A DNA stretch of 64,000 bases from Glycomyces amatae (GTDB taxonomy: Bacteria; Actinomycetota; Actinomycetes; Mycobacteriales; Micromonosporaceae), in NCBI RefSeq assembly GCF_020991375.1, contig NZ_JAJLQZ010000005.1, positions 310,001 through 374,000 on the forward strand. The letters run 5' to 3'. The notes under the pieces are model-generated. The model searched no databases. It was not told where the DNA came from and saw only the letters and a list, made by a program, of their open reading frames with translations. This document shows, one piece after another, positions 27,370 to 37,718 of the stretch. How positions within the stretch are numbered: position 1 is the stretch's first letter; the number at the start of each line of letters is the position of its first letter. A program made the translations under genes and the position numbers.

Positions 27370-28548
27370 ATGAGCGTCGTCACAAATGCCGCACTCGATC
27401 TGCCCGGCAATCCGCTGCGGCAACTCACCCTCGACCAGCTCCGCCAGCGCACCAGTGCGAAATGGCGGACCCACCCGGCCGACGTGCTGCCCCTGTGGGT
27501 CGCCGAGATGGACGTCCTGGTCGCCGAACCGATCGCCAAGGCCGTCACCGACGCCATGGCCGCCGGGGACACCGGCTACCCCTCCGGCAGCGGCTACGCC
27601 GAGGCCGTCGCGGCCTTCGCCGCCGAGCGCTGGAGCTGGGACCTCGACCCCGACCGCGTCAGGACCGTGCCCGACATGATGCTCGGCGTGGTCGAGATGA
27701 TCAAGGTCCTCACCCGCCCCGGCGACGCCGTGGTCATCAACAGCCCGGTCTACCCGCCCTTCCACCGGTTCCCGGCCTTCAACGGCCGCAAGGTGATCGA
27801 AGCGCCGCTGGGACCGGACCACCGCATCGACTTCGCGGCCCTCGCCGAGGCCTTCGAACTCGCCCTCGGGCGCGGCGGCCGCGCCGTCTACCTGCTGTGC
27901 AGCCCCCACAACCCGACCGGCACCGTCCACGCCAGGGCCGAGCTGGAGCGCGTCGCCCGCCTGAGCGCCGACTACGGCGTCCGGGTCGTCGCCGACGAGG
28001 CCCACGCGCCGCTCGTCGCGCCCGACGCCGCCTTCACCCCCTACCTCGCCGTGGCGGGCGCCGCGGACGGCCTCGCGGTGACCTCCGCGGCCAAGGCCTG
28101 GAACCTGCCGGGGCTGCGCGGCGCCGTCGCCATGGCCGGACCGGACGCCGCCGTCGACCTCGCGCGCATGCCCGAGGAGATGAGCACCAGCATCAGCCAC
28201 CTGGGCGCGCTCGCCCACGCCGCCGCCTTCCGCGAGGGCGGCCCGTGGCTCGACGCGCTCGTGGCCGACCTGGCCGAGAACCGCCGCCTCCTGGCCGCCG
28301 CGGTGGCCGAGCACCTGCCGCAGGCGCGGTACCGGCCGCAGCCGGGCACGTACCTGGCCTGGCTGGACTGCCGCGACCTCGGCCTCGGCGACGATCCGGC
28401 GGCGCACTTCCTCGAGCGCGCCCGCGTCGCCGTCAACTCGGGCCTCCCCTTCGGCACGGGCGGGAAGGGCCACGTGCGGCTCAACTACGCGACCACGCCC
28501 GAGATCCTCACCGAGGCCGTCGAGCGCATGGGCGCCTCCCTGAATTGA
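27370..28548 (+). CDS. MalY/PatB-type PLP-dependent C-S beta-lyase
   Basis: A 392-residue fold-type I PLP enzyme. The N-terminal LPLWVAEMDVLVAEPI is the hallmark of the MalY/PatB cystathionine beta-lyase group. Further marks are YLLCSPHNPTGTVHARAEL (Asn contacting PLP), VVADEAHAPLV (Asp to the pyridine nitrogen) and the Schiff-base Lys in VTSAAKAWNLPGLRGA. Such enzymes cleave cystathionine or related thioethers to a thiol, pyruvate and ammonia. ATG 27370 was chosen over ATG 27364 and the upstream frame since the promoter leads to it. The stop codon lies inside the operator of the next gene. Confidence 0.88.
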   Translation: MSVVTNAALDLPGNPLRQLTLDQLRQRTSAKWRTHPADVLPLWVAEMDVLVAEPIAKAVTDAMAAGDTGYPSGSGYAEAVAAFAAERWSWDLDPDRVRTVPDMMLGVVEMIKVLTRPGDAVVINSPVYPPFHRFPAFNGRKVIEAPLGPDHRIDFAALAEAFELALGRGGRAVYLLCSPHNPTGTVHARAELERVARLSADYGVRVVADEAHAPLVAPDAAFTPYLAVAGAADGLAVTSAAKAWNLPGLRGAVAMAGPDAAVDLARMPEEMSTSISHLGALAHAAAFREGGPWLDALVADLAENRRLLAAAVAEHLPQARYRPQPGTYLAWLDCRDLGLGDDPAAHFLERARVAVNSGLPFGTGGKGHVRLNYATTPEILTEAVERMGASLN

Positions 28549-28573
28549 CAGGTACCTGTCAATGATCTAGTGT
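28545..28573 (+). promoter_or_regulatory. Promoter of the MarR-VOC operon within an 18-bp palindrome
   Basis: TTGACAGGTACCTGTCAA (28545-28562) is a perfect palindrome. Its first six bases are a consensus -35 (TTGACA); the -10 TAGTGT is at 28568-28573, spacer exactly 17 bp. GTG 28581 is 7 nt after the -10, so the mRNA is leaderless. The palindrome also contains the stop codon of the upstream lyase gene. MarR autorepression is the simplest reading. Confidence 0.75.
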
Positions 28574-28580
28574 CGAGGGC

Positions 28581-29033
28581 GTGGAGCCGTTGAGTCCCCG
28601 CGCCCTCGCCGCGTCCGACCTCGTCATCGAGGTCTTCCGCGCCAACGGCGCCCTCCTCGCCGCCGGCGACGACCTCGCCCGGCCCGCCGGCCTCACCAGC
28701 GCCCGCTGGCAGGTCCTCGGCGTGATCGACCACGCCCCGCAGACCGTCGCCGACGTCGCCCGCACCATGGGCCTGCGCCGCCAGAGCGTCCGGCAGACCG
28801 CCGACGCCCTCGTCGCCGAAGGCCTGGCCGCGTTCACCGACAACCCCCGGCACCGGCGCGCGAAGCTCCTCGCCCCGACCGAGGCCGGACGCCGCGCCCT
28901 CGCCGACGTCGAGCGCCGCCACGCCGTCTGGGCCGACGAGCTCGCCGCGGCGCTCGACCCGGCCCAGGTCGAGACCGCCACGGCCGCGCTGCGGGCCCTC
29001 ACCGCCGCACTCGAACCAGGAGCAAACCCATGA
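28581..29033 (+). CDS. MarR-family transcriptional regulator
   Basis: A 150-residue winged-helix protein. After an N-terminal dimerisation helix come LTSARWQVLGVIDHAPQTVADVARTMGLRRQSVRQTADALVAEGLAAFTDNPRHRRAKLLAPTEAG, a standard MarR helix-turn-helix and wing. GTG 28581 is taken as start since the promoter predicts transcription to begin there. It shares ATGA with the VOC gene that follows, so the two are co-translated. It likely represses itself and the VOC gene through the 18-bp palindrome at its own promoter. Confidence 0.9.
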   Translation: MEPLSPRALAASDLVIEVFRANGALLAAGDDLARPAGLTSARWQVLGVIDHAPQTVADVARTMGLRRQSVRQTADALVAEGLAAFTDNPRHRRAKLLAPTEAGRRALADVERRHAVWADELAAALDPAQVETATAALRALTAALEPGANP

Positions 29034-29749
29034 CCCGCACGACCACGATCCCCCTGCTGCCGTGCGCCTCGATCGACGAGACGAGCGACTTCTACCGGAT
29101 GCTCGGGTTCGAGCGGACCCACCACCAGACCCGCCCCAACCCGTACATCGTCATGGCCCGCGACGACTGGCAGCTGCACTTCTTCGGCGTCGACGGCCTC
29201 GACCCCGAGCAGAGCCTGGGCACCTGCCTGGTCTTCGTCCCCGACACGGGGGAGTTGTGGGACGAGTTCGCGGCGGGCATGCGCGAGGTCCACGGCAAGG
29301 TCCTGGTCTCCGGCCTGCCGCGCGTGACCCGCCCGCGCAAGCGGGCCAACACCGGCAACCGGGCCGGGTTCTCCCTGACCGACCCCAGCGGCAACGTGAT
29401 CCGCTTCTTCCCGCAGGACGCCGACGACGAGAAACCCGAAGCGCCGCAGAGCAGGCTGGGCCGGACCCTCGTGAAGGCGATCGTCCTCGGCGAGTCCAAA
29501 GGCGACACCGCGCAGGCGGTCCGCATCCTCGACTCGACCCTCGCCCGGAGCGCCGACGAAGCGCCGAAACCCGAACTCCTCGACGCGCTCGTCTACCGGA
29601 CCGAACTGGCGCTGCGCCAGGCCGACGACGCGAAGGCCGCCGAGCTGCTCGACCGGATCGCCGCAACCGACCTGACCGAGGTCGAGCGGACGGCGGCCGC
29701 GAGCGCCCTGGCCACCGTCGCAGACCTCGCAAAGCAGTTGCGGAGCTGA
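29030..29749 (+). CDS. VOC (glyoxalase/bleomycin resistance-like) protein with C-terminal helical extension
   Basis: A 239-residue protein. The first ~130 residues are a VOC domain: LLPCASIDETSDFYRMLGFE, HFFGVDGLDPEQS and a closing GFSLTDPSGNVIRFF. The domain resembles bleomycin-type resistance proteins that bind a small molecule. The last ~100 residues are predicted helical (DTAQAVRILDSTLARSA..., ADDAKAAELLDRIAA), somewhat like TPR helices, an addition I do not know as a named domain. It is paired with the MarR gene, so it is probably induced by the compound it binds. Confidence 0.8.
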   Translation: MTRTTTIPLLPCASIDETSDFYRMLGFERTHHQTRPNPYIVMARDDWQLHFFGVDGLDPEQSLGTCLVFVPDTGELWDEFAAGMREVHGKVLVSGLPRVTRPRKRANTGNRAGFSLTDPSGNVIRFFPQDADDEKPEAPQSRLGRTLVKAIVLGESKGDTAQAVRILDSTLARSADEAPKPELLDALVYRTELALRQADDAKAAELLDRIAATDLTEVERTAAASALATVADLAKQLRS

Positions 29750-30357
29750 GCTCCCGGCCCTTGGGGCGCGGTCGCGACGAGCGCGCGGCGTGGGGTTGTG
29801 GGTCCAACGCCGCTCGGTGTGCGTCGGTGCGTCGGTGGTGGATGGCAGGTGCGAGAGGATCTTGGAGATCGGCGGGTCCGGCCTTCCGGCAGCCGGGGCC
29901 GTGCGCCTGGAGCCGGTGGCAGTAGGGGGCGGGGTCCGGCTTCAGACGGCGGCGACGAGAGGGCGGGCGGGGAGTGCGTGTGGGTATGCGGGGCCGGGCC
30001 GGCGGGGTTCGAGCTGAGGGCGGCGACGGTGGGGCAGGGGTGGCGCGGGGGCGGGTCGGCCGGTTGCCGATCGCGTTGGAGCAGCGGTCAGGGCGGCGGC
30101 GACGAAGCGGTGTGCGCGGGGCTGGGGTCGGTTGGCGGGCCCGAGGTAGTGGAGGGTCGGGCGGGCGGGGCGCCATTGTGGATCCGGTGGTCGGTGTTGT
30201 TGCGGTGCAGGGACACCGGTGGAAACGTGAGGGTTCTCTACCCGTGTGGGTGTTGCCGGGGTGGGGCTGGTGGGGGGATGATTGGTGGTACGTACAGGGT
30301 TACGGAATCAGTGCAAGCGAACGAGATGTGTTCATTTAATGCAGACTACGACAGCCT
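29750..30357. other. G-rich intergenic stretch without a recognisable gene
   Basis: This 600-bp part of a 1.6-kb gene-free region is strongly G-biased on the plus strand (many GGGG, GGTGG runs). Open frames exist on both strands but have no domain patterns, biased low-complexity content and no ribosome sites. Beyond about 30480 the bias flips to C-rich. It may be a decayed element; I see no IS ends. Confidence 0.5.
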
Positions 30358-30514
30358 CTGGCCGCTCGTACCGCCCACTGGTGTCGGGGCCGCCCTCGCA
30401 GCTAGGACGGGGGTTGTTTGTCCCGCGTTCCGGTCCTGCGCTGGTACCACCGTCACCGCGGTCTACGGGCATGTGACGGGAGTGCGGCCTCCTTGAGGAG
30501 GTACCGCCGGCCAG
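30358..30514 (+). ncRNA. Candidate structured RNA (weak)
   Basis: A closing stem CTGGCCG (30358-30364) with CGGCCAG (30508-30514) continues after a 3-nt internal loop into GTACC/GGTAC (30368-30372 with 30500-30504). Further in, GGCCGC can pair with GCGGCC. The whole is a long irregular hairpin in a region without genes, preceded by the only AT-rich patch around (30320-30345). The shape is like 6S-type or leader RNAs, but the sequence matches no RNA family I know. Confidence 0.25.
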
Positions 30515-30799
30515 CACAGTCGGAGTCCCGCACACACCCCCGGGCGTATCCAGCACACCCACCCGACCACCACCACCACAGGACAGGACAGGAGGGGAAG
30601 ACCCGACAGGCCCGGCAGGTCCACACGCCAGGGAGAACCGGCGGGACCGGCAGGCCATGGCCGCACGGCGGCGGCTACTCGACGGCGATGCGAGACCCCG
30701 CTGCGAGAGGCGCTGCGAAGCGACGCCACCAGGCGGCACGCAAACGACCGCGTATCCGCGTGCCCGCGACCACACCCACCGGGAGGAGGTGAACCCACC

Positions 30800-31138
30800 A
30801 TGACCATGACCATGACCACGACCACGACGATGCCCTGCACCGCGACACCGGCGGCACCCACCGCGCGCCAGGCCGCCGGGCGACAGGCCGCCTGGTCGAA
30901 CCCGGCCGCCACCGACACCACCGCCGCCGCAGCGATGACCGGCACCGGCCCCACCGCAGCGGCGACCGGCCGAGCCGCCGCAGCGAGGACCGGCCGAGCC
31001 GCCACCGCACCGGCAACCACCGGCCCCACCGGCCTCACCACCATCGCCGCCGCCCGATTCCGGCGCCACCCACACCACCCCGGCCCCGGCAGCCCACCCA
31101 GGACCGACCCCTCCGCCACACCGTCGCTGATGGCCTGA
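30800..31138 (+). CDS. Possible low-complexity Thr/Ala-rich small protein
   Basis: A 112-codon frame starting MTMTMTTTTTMPCTATPAAP. It is made nearly only of Ala, Thr, Pro, Gly and Arg, with no known domain. What argues for it is a perfect nine-base ribosome site AGGAGGTGA (30784-30792) seven bases before the ATG, the best in the window. What argues against it is the low complexity, which random GC-rich DNA can also give. If real, its role is unknown. The stop is followed by further C-rich non-coding sequence to 31386. Confidence 0.3.
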   Translation: MTMTMTTTTTMPCTATPAAPTARQAAGRQAAWSNPAATDTTAAAAMTGTGPTAAATGRAAAARTGRAATAPATTGPTGLTTIAAARFRRHPHHPGPGSPPRTDPSATPSLMA

Positions 31139-31386
31139 ACCCCACTCGAGCACCCGCCCGGCCCCGGCAGCCCGCCCCCGCCCGGCCTCCACGCCTCCGT
31201 CGCCGCTCGCCCGAACCCCTACTGAGCACCGGCCCGGCTTCGGAAATGCGTCCCCGACCGGACCCGCGCTGTTCCATCCGCGGGATTCGGCCTTCGACCC
31301 AGGACCTGTCTCCTCCGATCGGAACCGACCAGCGGGAGAGGCAAGCCCGACACCGCCGCCGGCCCTTCAACCGAACGACATCAACC

Positions 31387-32448
31387 TTAACGGCGCCAGA
31401 GCAGGTGCAGGGCGGGCAGCCGCTCCTCGTTGCCGAGCGTCTCCATCACGAACGAGAACCCGTGCCGCGCATAGAAGGCGCGGGCGCCGTGGTTCTGCTC
31501 GAACACCTGGAGGTCCAGGCCCTTCCGGCGCCGCTTCGCCTTCGCGATCAGGGCCTCGCCGACGCCGAGCCCCTGCGAGGCGGGCTCGACGTAGAGGTGG
31601 GCGAGCACGTTCCCGTCCAAGGCCGCGAACCCGACCGGCGTCCCGCGCCGCTCGGCGATCCACAGCTCCGAGGACGGGATCATCACCTCCCTGACCCACC
31701 AGGCGGTCTCGTCGTAGGTGTGCAGCGCAGGAAGGTACGCCATCTCGCTGCGGGCGGCCCAGAAGACCTCGGTCACCCGCTCCGCGTCGCCGGTCCAACC
31801 GCGCCGCACCAGCGGCAGCGCGTCGTGGCGGATGAGCTCGGCGGTCCGCCGCAGCGGCAGTACCGGTGCCCGGACGCCGTGCTCGGTGTACAGCGCGAGG
31901 ACCGCCGCCTCCAGCCGCTCCATGAGCTCCGGAAGCCGCCGCCGTCCCGCCGCGTCGAGCCCGCCGCCGAGGTAGGCGTCCACGAGCGGGGCGAGCTCGG
32001 CCTCGAGCGGCTCTATCAAGGGCCGCGTCGGCGGCTCCTCCCGGCGCGTCGTTCGTCGCTGCCACTGATAGGCCACAGCGAAGGCCGTCGCCTCATACGC
32101 GTCGGGCCCGGGCCAGCGGCGCCCGAACCGGTACCGGACCTCGTCGCGGTCGGCGGGCAGGCGCAGGCGCTTCAGCGCGGTGCGGCGCTCCGCGAACGCG
32201 GCCGCCTCGGCGAGCCATGCCGCCCGGCTGGTCTCGATGCGTCCCAAGGCCTTCAGCAGCCCGGACTCGTCGAGGCGGCGCGGGCCCGCCGCCGAACCGG
32301 GCCGCGCGTCGTCGCGGGTGATGAACGCCCAGGCCGCGTCGTACCCGATGCGGCGGTAGTGCTCAAGGGCCGAGCGCAGCGCCGCGTAGCGCAGGCCGAG
32401 CGGGAGCTTCGGGTCGCGCACGCGGCGCGCGAGCGTCTGGAAGCTCAC
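31387..32448 (-). CDS. GNAT-family N-acetyltransferase with long N-terminal extension
   Basis: A 353-residue protein. The last ~150 residues form a GNAT domain: IRHDALPLVRRGW at the start, WIAERRGTPVGFAALDGNVLAHLYVEPASQGLGVGEALIAKA with the acetyl-CoA loop (Q-G-L-G-V-G), and QNHGARAFYARHGFSFV. The first ~200 residues are Arg-rich and helical (RYRFGRRWPGPDAYEATAFAVAYQWQRR) and are not recognised. GTG 32448 gives MSFQTLARRV and follows a purine-poor region, so the start is only probable. It is a single gene. Confidence 0.78.
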   Translation of the reverse strand: MSFQTLARRVRDPKLPLGLRYAALRSALEHYRRIGYDAAWAFITRDDARPGSAAGPRRLDESGLLKALGRIETSRAAWLAEAAAFAERRTALKRLRLPADRDEVRYRFGRRWPGPDAYEATAFAVAYQWQRRTTRREEPPTRPLIEPLEAELAPLVDAYLGGGLDAAGRRRLPELMERLEAAVLALYTEHGVRAPVLPLRRTAELIRHDALPLVRRGWTGDAERVTEVFWAARSEMAYLPALHTYDETAWWVREVMIPSSELWIAERRGTPVGFAALDGNVLAHLYVEPASQGLGVGEALIAKAKRRRKGLDLQVFEQNHGARAFYARHGFSFVMETLGNEERLPALHLLWRR

Positions 32449-32597
32449 CGGCGGGCCGCCGGGGAGGAGTGATCGAGCATCACGCCATTATTCTACGCCG
32501 CCGCCGAGCCCGCCGACCGGTCGCACCGAGGCGAGGACCAGAGCGCGCTCGGCCCGGCCGCTGCAACGGCCGGGCCGCGAGCGAGCAGGTCGCGCGC

Positions 32598-32915
32598 CTA
32601 CGCCGCCGCAAGGGCCGGGAACGCCTCGGGCTGCGCGGCCATGAACCGGTCGAAGCTCCGCGGCGCAGCCCCGGTGAGGCGTTCGACCGCTTCGGTGACC
32701 TCGCTGTGGGCGCCCTCGCCGAGCGAGGCGTACTACAGCGAGGCCGTCTCGTCGGCGAGCGCGGTGCCCATGCCGAAGCCGCGCAGCCGGTCGGCGACGG
32801 CGCGCTCCGACCGCCCGTTGAACCCGACGCGGCGGCCCCGGCCCTCGTCGGGCTTCGCGGCGATCGCGGTGTAGGCGAGCACTCCGGGGCCGGTGAGCGC
32901 GCGCTGATCCGGCGG
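32598..32915 (-). pseudogene. NmrA-like NAD(P)-dependent oxidoreductase, C-terminal remnant
   Basis: Read on the minus strand, this stretch gives LTGPGVLAYTAIAAKPDEGRGRRV, then ...FGMGTALADETASL, a TAG stop (32733-32735), then in the same frame YASLGEGAHSEVTEAVERLTGAAPRSFDRFMAA and a final TAG. The order matches the C-terminal third of NmrA-type SDR proteins (LTGPE-x-LSY-AEIA ... VTD-x-VERLTG-x-PPR-x-F). The nucleotide-binding N-terminal part is missing and one nonsense codon interrupts the rest. It is thus a dead remnant. Confidence 0.7.
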
Positions 32916-33112
32916 GGCCGGGCAGGTGAATGTGAACGGAGGGTCTGTGCAAATCGGACATCGATGGGCCCCCGGTCTCAACCCTGCCTCGGGGGTGCGA
33001 CAGTTCTCGGCCGAGGCGGCGAAAAGCGCCGGTCGCGGAGCCGAACGGCGGCTCCGCGACCGGCGCGGGCGCTCCCCAGCGCGTCTTGGGAGGGGCGGTC
33101 GGGCGGTGTCCG

Positions 33113-33151
33113 CGGGCCCGGGCGGCCGTTGTCCGGCCCGCCCCGGGCCCG
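33113..33151 (-). terminator. Terminator of the GH74 gene
   Basis: Arms CGGGCCCGGG (33113-33122) and CCCGGGCCCG (33142-33151) form a 10-bp stem just past the GH74 stop. The loop holds most of the 20-mer GGCGGCCGTTGTCCGGCCCG that also lies at 25818-25837. Confidence 0.55.
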
Positions 33152-33161
33152 TGAACACCAC

Positions 33162-35540
33162 CTAATCCCCGATGTCGCCGTAGATCAGGCCCCGGCCGTT
33201 CGTCGCGATGTAGACCCGGCCGTAGACCTCCGGGTCGCCCGAGATCGCCTTCCCGGTCCACGCCCACTGGTGCGCGTCGTCGTTGATCCGGTCCCACGAC
33301 CGGCCCTCGTCGGTCGAGCGCCAGATCCCGCGCGTCCCGCGGGCCTTCGCGGAGGCGTAGACCACCGGGTGGCCCTGCCGCCCGCGCCCCTTGCCGAAGC
33401 CGACCGCGTCCGCCTCCTCGAAGTCGCGCACGCGCTTCCACCGCCTGCCGCCGTCGGTCGAGCGCCACATGCCGTAGTCCGCCCCGGCCTGCCCCCCGAC
33501 CAGCCACAGCTGCTTCCGCTTGCCCGGAACGGCCCGGAAGTCCACGGCGCCCTCCGCCGGCAGCCCCGACGCGCCCGTCTCCGCGAAGCTCGCGCCCGCG
33601 TCGGCGCTCGCGTAGAACACGCCCGCCGCGAAGGCGTACAGCCGGTCCGGATCGCGCCGGTCGGCGCGCACCAGCGCCCCCGCCGGCAGGCCCTCCACCG
33701 CGGTCCACGTCTGCCCCAGGTCGGTGCTGCGCACCGGCGCGGTCGCCCCGTCGCCCGGCGTCCAGACGATGGCGGTCCCGTCGGCGCTCACCGCGACGGT
33801 GCCGCCGTTGGCGCCGCCCGCCACGCCTTCGAGCCGTGCGGTGGTCAGCCAGGTCGCGCCGCGGTCGAGCGAGACGCCCACGTGCCCGTCGGTCTCGCCC
33901 TCCACGTCGCCGGAGCCGACGACGACGTCGGGGTCGAGCGCGGCGAAGTCGACGCTGCGGCCCGACGTCCAGTTCGGACGGCGGATCTGCGCGCCCGCCC
34001 GGCTCAGGTCGGTCTGCACGAACCCGCCGAGGTCGCCCATCGCCGAGACCAGGGTCCCGCCGAGCGCGGCGATGTCCTGCACCGAGGTCTCCTCCAGGCC
34101 CTCGACCCGGACGCCCACGGTGAACGGGTCGATCGGCAGCGCGATCTGGCGTCCGGCCGCGTCGTCCCAGCCGACGAGCCCGCCCTGGGCGTCCCACTCG
34201 GTCAGTCGCTCGGTGCCCCAGATGGTGGCGCCGGTGCCCCACATGATCCGGTCGGAGTCGTGGGGGTCGATCGCGAGCGCGTCGATCATCCAGCCGTGCT
34301 TGACGGCGTACGCGGGCCCGTCGTCGGCGTTCCCGAAGTCCAGCCACTCGCTGCCGGTGCTGTCCATGGTGAACCGGTCGGTGCGCTCGGGCGGCCACGA
34401 CCAGTTCGCGTCCCACACGTAGTCCCAGCTGGTCTGCCAGGTCGCGCCGGAGTCGGTGGAGCGGTAGATGATCTCGTCGGGCCACCAGTTGTTCTGGGTG
34501 GCGGCCATGAGGGTGCCGGGGCGGCGGCGGTCGACGGTGAGGCCGCCGAAGCCGGGGACGGCCCCGATCGGGTTGTACGTCGGCGTGACGTCGGTCCACT
34601 CGCCGGTGGCGAGCGACAGCCGCTGGACCGAGCCGCCGCGCCCTGAGGCGGGGGCGCCGTTGTAGGGCCCGGGGTCCCAGCTCGTGACGATGAAGAGGTG
34701 GCCGTTCTCGTGGTCGAACGCGGCCTGCTTGGGGATGGTGCGGTTGCCGTCGGCGGTGCCGAGCGCTTCGGCCGCGCCGGGGACGGGCTGCCAGGTGGCG
34801 CCGCGGTCGGCGGAGGCGTAGAGCGGGTCGTCGGGGTCGGCGACGCCGACGAAGACGCGCCCGTCCTGGTCGAAGTCGATCCAGATGACGCCCTGGTTGT
34901 CGTCGGAGTAGTCGCCGCTGGGGTCCTGCACGAAGTTCCCGGCGTTGGGGAAGGCCTCCACGCGGGACCAGTTGCGGCCGTGGTCGTCGGAGCGCCACAG
35001 GCCGTTGCCGTTGGGGGTGCCGAGGTACACCCGGGCGTTGTCGTGGGGGTCGACGGCGAGGCGTTCGCCCATGCCGCGGCCGGGCATGTTGCCGCCCTGC
35101 TTGAACGGCAGCTCGGCCGCCTCCCACGTCTCGCCGTAGTCGTCGGAGTAGAGGACGGCGCCGTTGCGGGGGTCCCAGTCGTTGGTGTAGGTGCCGACGG
35201 CCGCGTACACCCTTCGCGGCTCGACGGGGTCGGTGGCGACCGAGACGACGCCGGTCCAGCCCCAGTCGTCCCAGCCGACCCAGTCGAGCAGGGGCTTCCA
35301 GGTCTCGCTGCCGGGCTGCCAGCGGTAGAGGCCGCCGATGTCGGTGCGGGCGTAGATGAGGTCCGCCTCGGTCTCGTTGAAGACGATGCCGGGGACGTAG
35401 CCGCCGCCGTTGACCACGGCGTTGCGCCACGTGTAGGCGTCTTCGCAGCGCCCGTGGGTCTTGGCGAGGGCCGCCGAGGGTACCGCGGTCGCCGCCACCG
35501 CGGCGGCGCCGAGCGAAGCGGTGAAGGTGCGTCGTCGCAC
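33162..35540 (-). CDS. GH74 xyloglucanase (secreted)
   Basis: A 792-residue secreted glycosidase. The N-terminus MRRRTFTASLGAAAVAATAVPSAALA is a signal peptide with a Tat-like RRRTF. The mature part has GH74 hallmarks: GGGYVPGIVFNETEADLIYARTDIGGLYRW, LLDWVGWDDWGWTGV, GNMPGRGMGERLAVDPHDN and many BNR-type turns (S-x-D-x-G-x-T-W), which build two seven-bladed propellers. One of the catalytic Asp residues lies in the TDIGG region by family analogy. GH74 enzymes cut xyloglucan, here outside the cell. No CBM follows, unlike many relatives. GTG 35540 follows AGGAG. The gene is divergent from a GH3 gene. Confidence 0.93.
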   Translation of the reverse strand: MRRRTFTASLGAAAVAATAVPSAALAKTHGRCEDAYTWRNAVVNGGGYVPGIVFNETEADLIYARTDIGGLYRWQPGSETWKPLLDWVGWDDWGWTGVVSVATDPVEPRRVYAAVGTYTNDWDPRNGAVLYSDDYGETWEAAELPFKQGGNMPGRGMGERLAVDPHDNARVYLGTPNGNGLWRSDDHGRNWSRVEAFPNAGNFVQDPSGDYSDDNQGVIWIDFDQDGRVFVGVADPDDPLYASADRGATWQPVPGAAEALGTADGNRTIPKQAAFDHENGHLFIVTSWDPGPYNGAPASGRGGSVQRLSLATGEWTDVTPTYNPIGAVPGFGGLTVDRRRPGTLMAATQNNWWPDEIIYRSTDSGATWQTSWDYVWDANWSWPPERTDRFTMDSTGSEWLDFGNADDGPAYAVKHGWMIDALAIDPHDSDRIMWGTGATIWGTERLTEWDAQGGLVGWDDAAGRQIALPIDPFTVGVRVEGLEETSVQDIAALGGTLVSAMGDLGGFVQTDLSRAGAQIRRPNWTSGRSVDFAALDPDVVVGSGDVEGETDGHVGVSLDRGATWLTTARLEGVAGGANGGTVAVSADGTAIVWTPGDGATAPVRSTDLGQTWTAVEGLPAGALVRADRRDPDRLYAFAAGVFYASADAGASFAETGASGLPAEGAVDFRAVPGKRKQLWLVGGQAGADYGMWRSTDGGRRWKRVRDFEEADAVGFGKGRGRQGHPVVYASAKARGTRGIWRSTDEGRSWDRINDDAHQWAWTGKAISGDPEVYGRVYIATNGRGLIYGDIGD

Positions 35541-35601
35541 GTGTGCTCCTAGGGGTCAGAGGGAGGGGAGGGGTCCGATGGGGGCGGACCCCGAAGGGTT
35601 A

Positions 35602-35642
35602 GTTGGGGGACCCAACATAACAGGACCGCTCATCGAGGGCAA
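35602..35642 (-). promoter_or_regulatory. Promoter of the GH74 gene with a 15-bp inverted repeat
   Basis: Minus strand: -35 TTGCCC (35637-35642), -10 TATGTT (35614-35619), spacer 17 bp. The inverted repeat GTTGGG-GGA-CCCAAC (35602-35616) overlaps the -10 and the start point, a typical place for a repressor. Confidence 0.5.
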
Positions 35643-35744
35643 CCGCGCGAGCGCGGAAATGTCGCACCCCTGAGGCACCCTGAATACCGGGGGCCCGCGG
35701 TGCGGGGCCGAAGAGGCCTGCGGGGTGCCTGCGCACCGTAGACG

Positions 35745-35758
35745 TGGGAGCGCTTTTC
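35745..35758 (+). promoter_or_regulatory. CebR-like operator upstream of the GH3 gene
   Basis: TGGGAGCGCTTTTC matches the left half and core of the CebR operator TGGGAGCGCTCCCA. It lies 62 bp before the GH3 start codon. A related box (5060-5073) lies at the CE1 esterase promoter. Confidence 0.55.
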
Positions 35759-35819
35759 CGTTAGGGTGGACCGAGGTTGGGCCCGTCACCGTCCGCTCAC
35801 CCCTCGAGGAGCCAGCCCC

Positions 35820-37714
<1,895 letters not shown>

Positions 37715-37718
<4 letters not shown>

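Noticed and set aside
30781-30830. MTMTMTTTTT coding repeats as a simple microsatellite only
   Set aside because: Kept as a possible gene at low confidence because of the perfect ribosome site; not treated as a repeat feature.
30332-31192. Long minus-strand frame of Gly/Arg/Cys-rich sequence
   Set aside because: Low-complexity translation, no ribosome site, no domain; it is the antisense of C-rich DNA.
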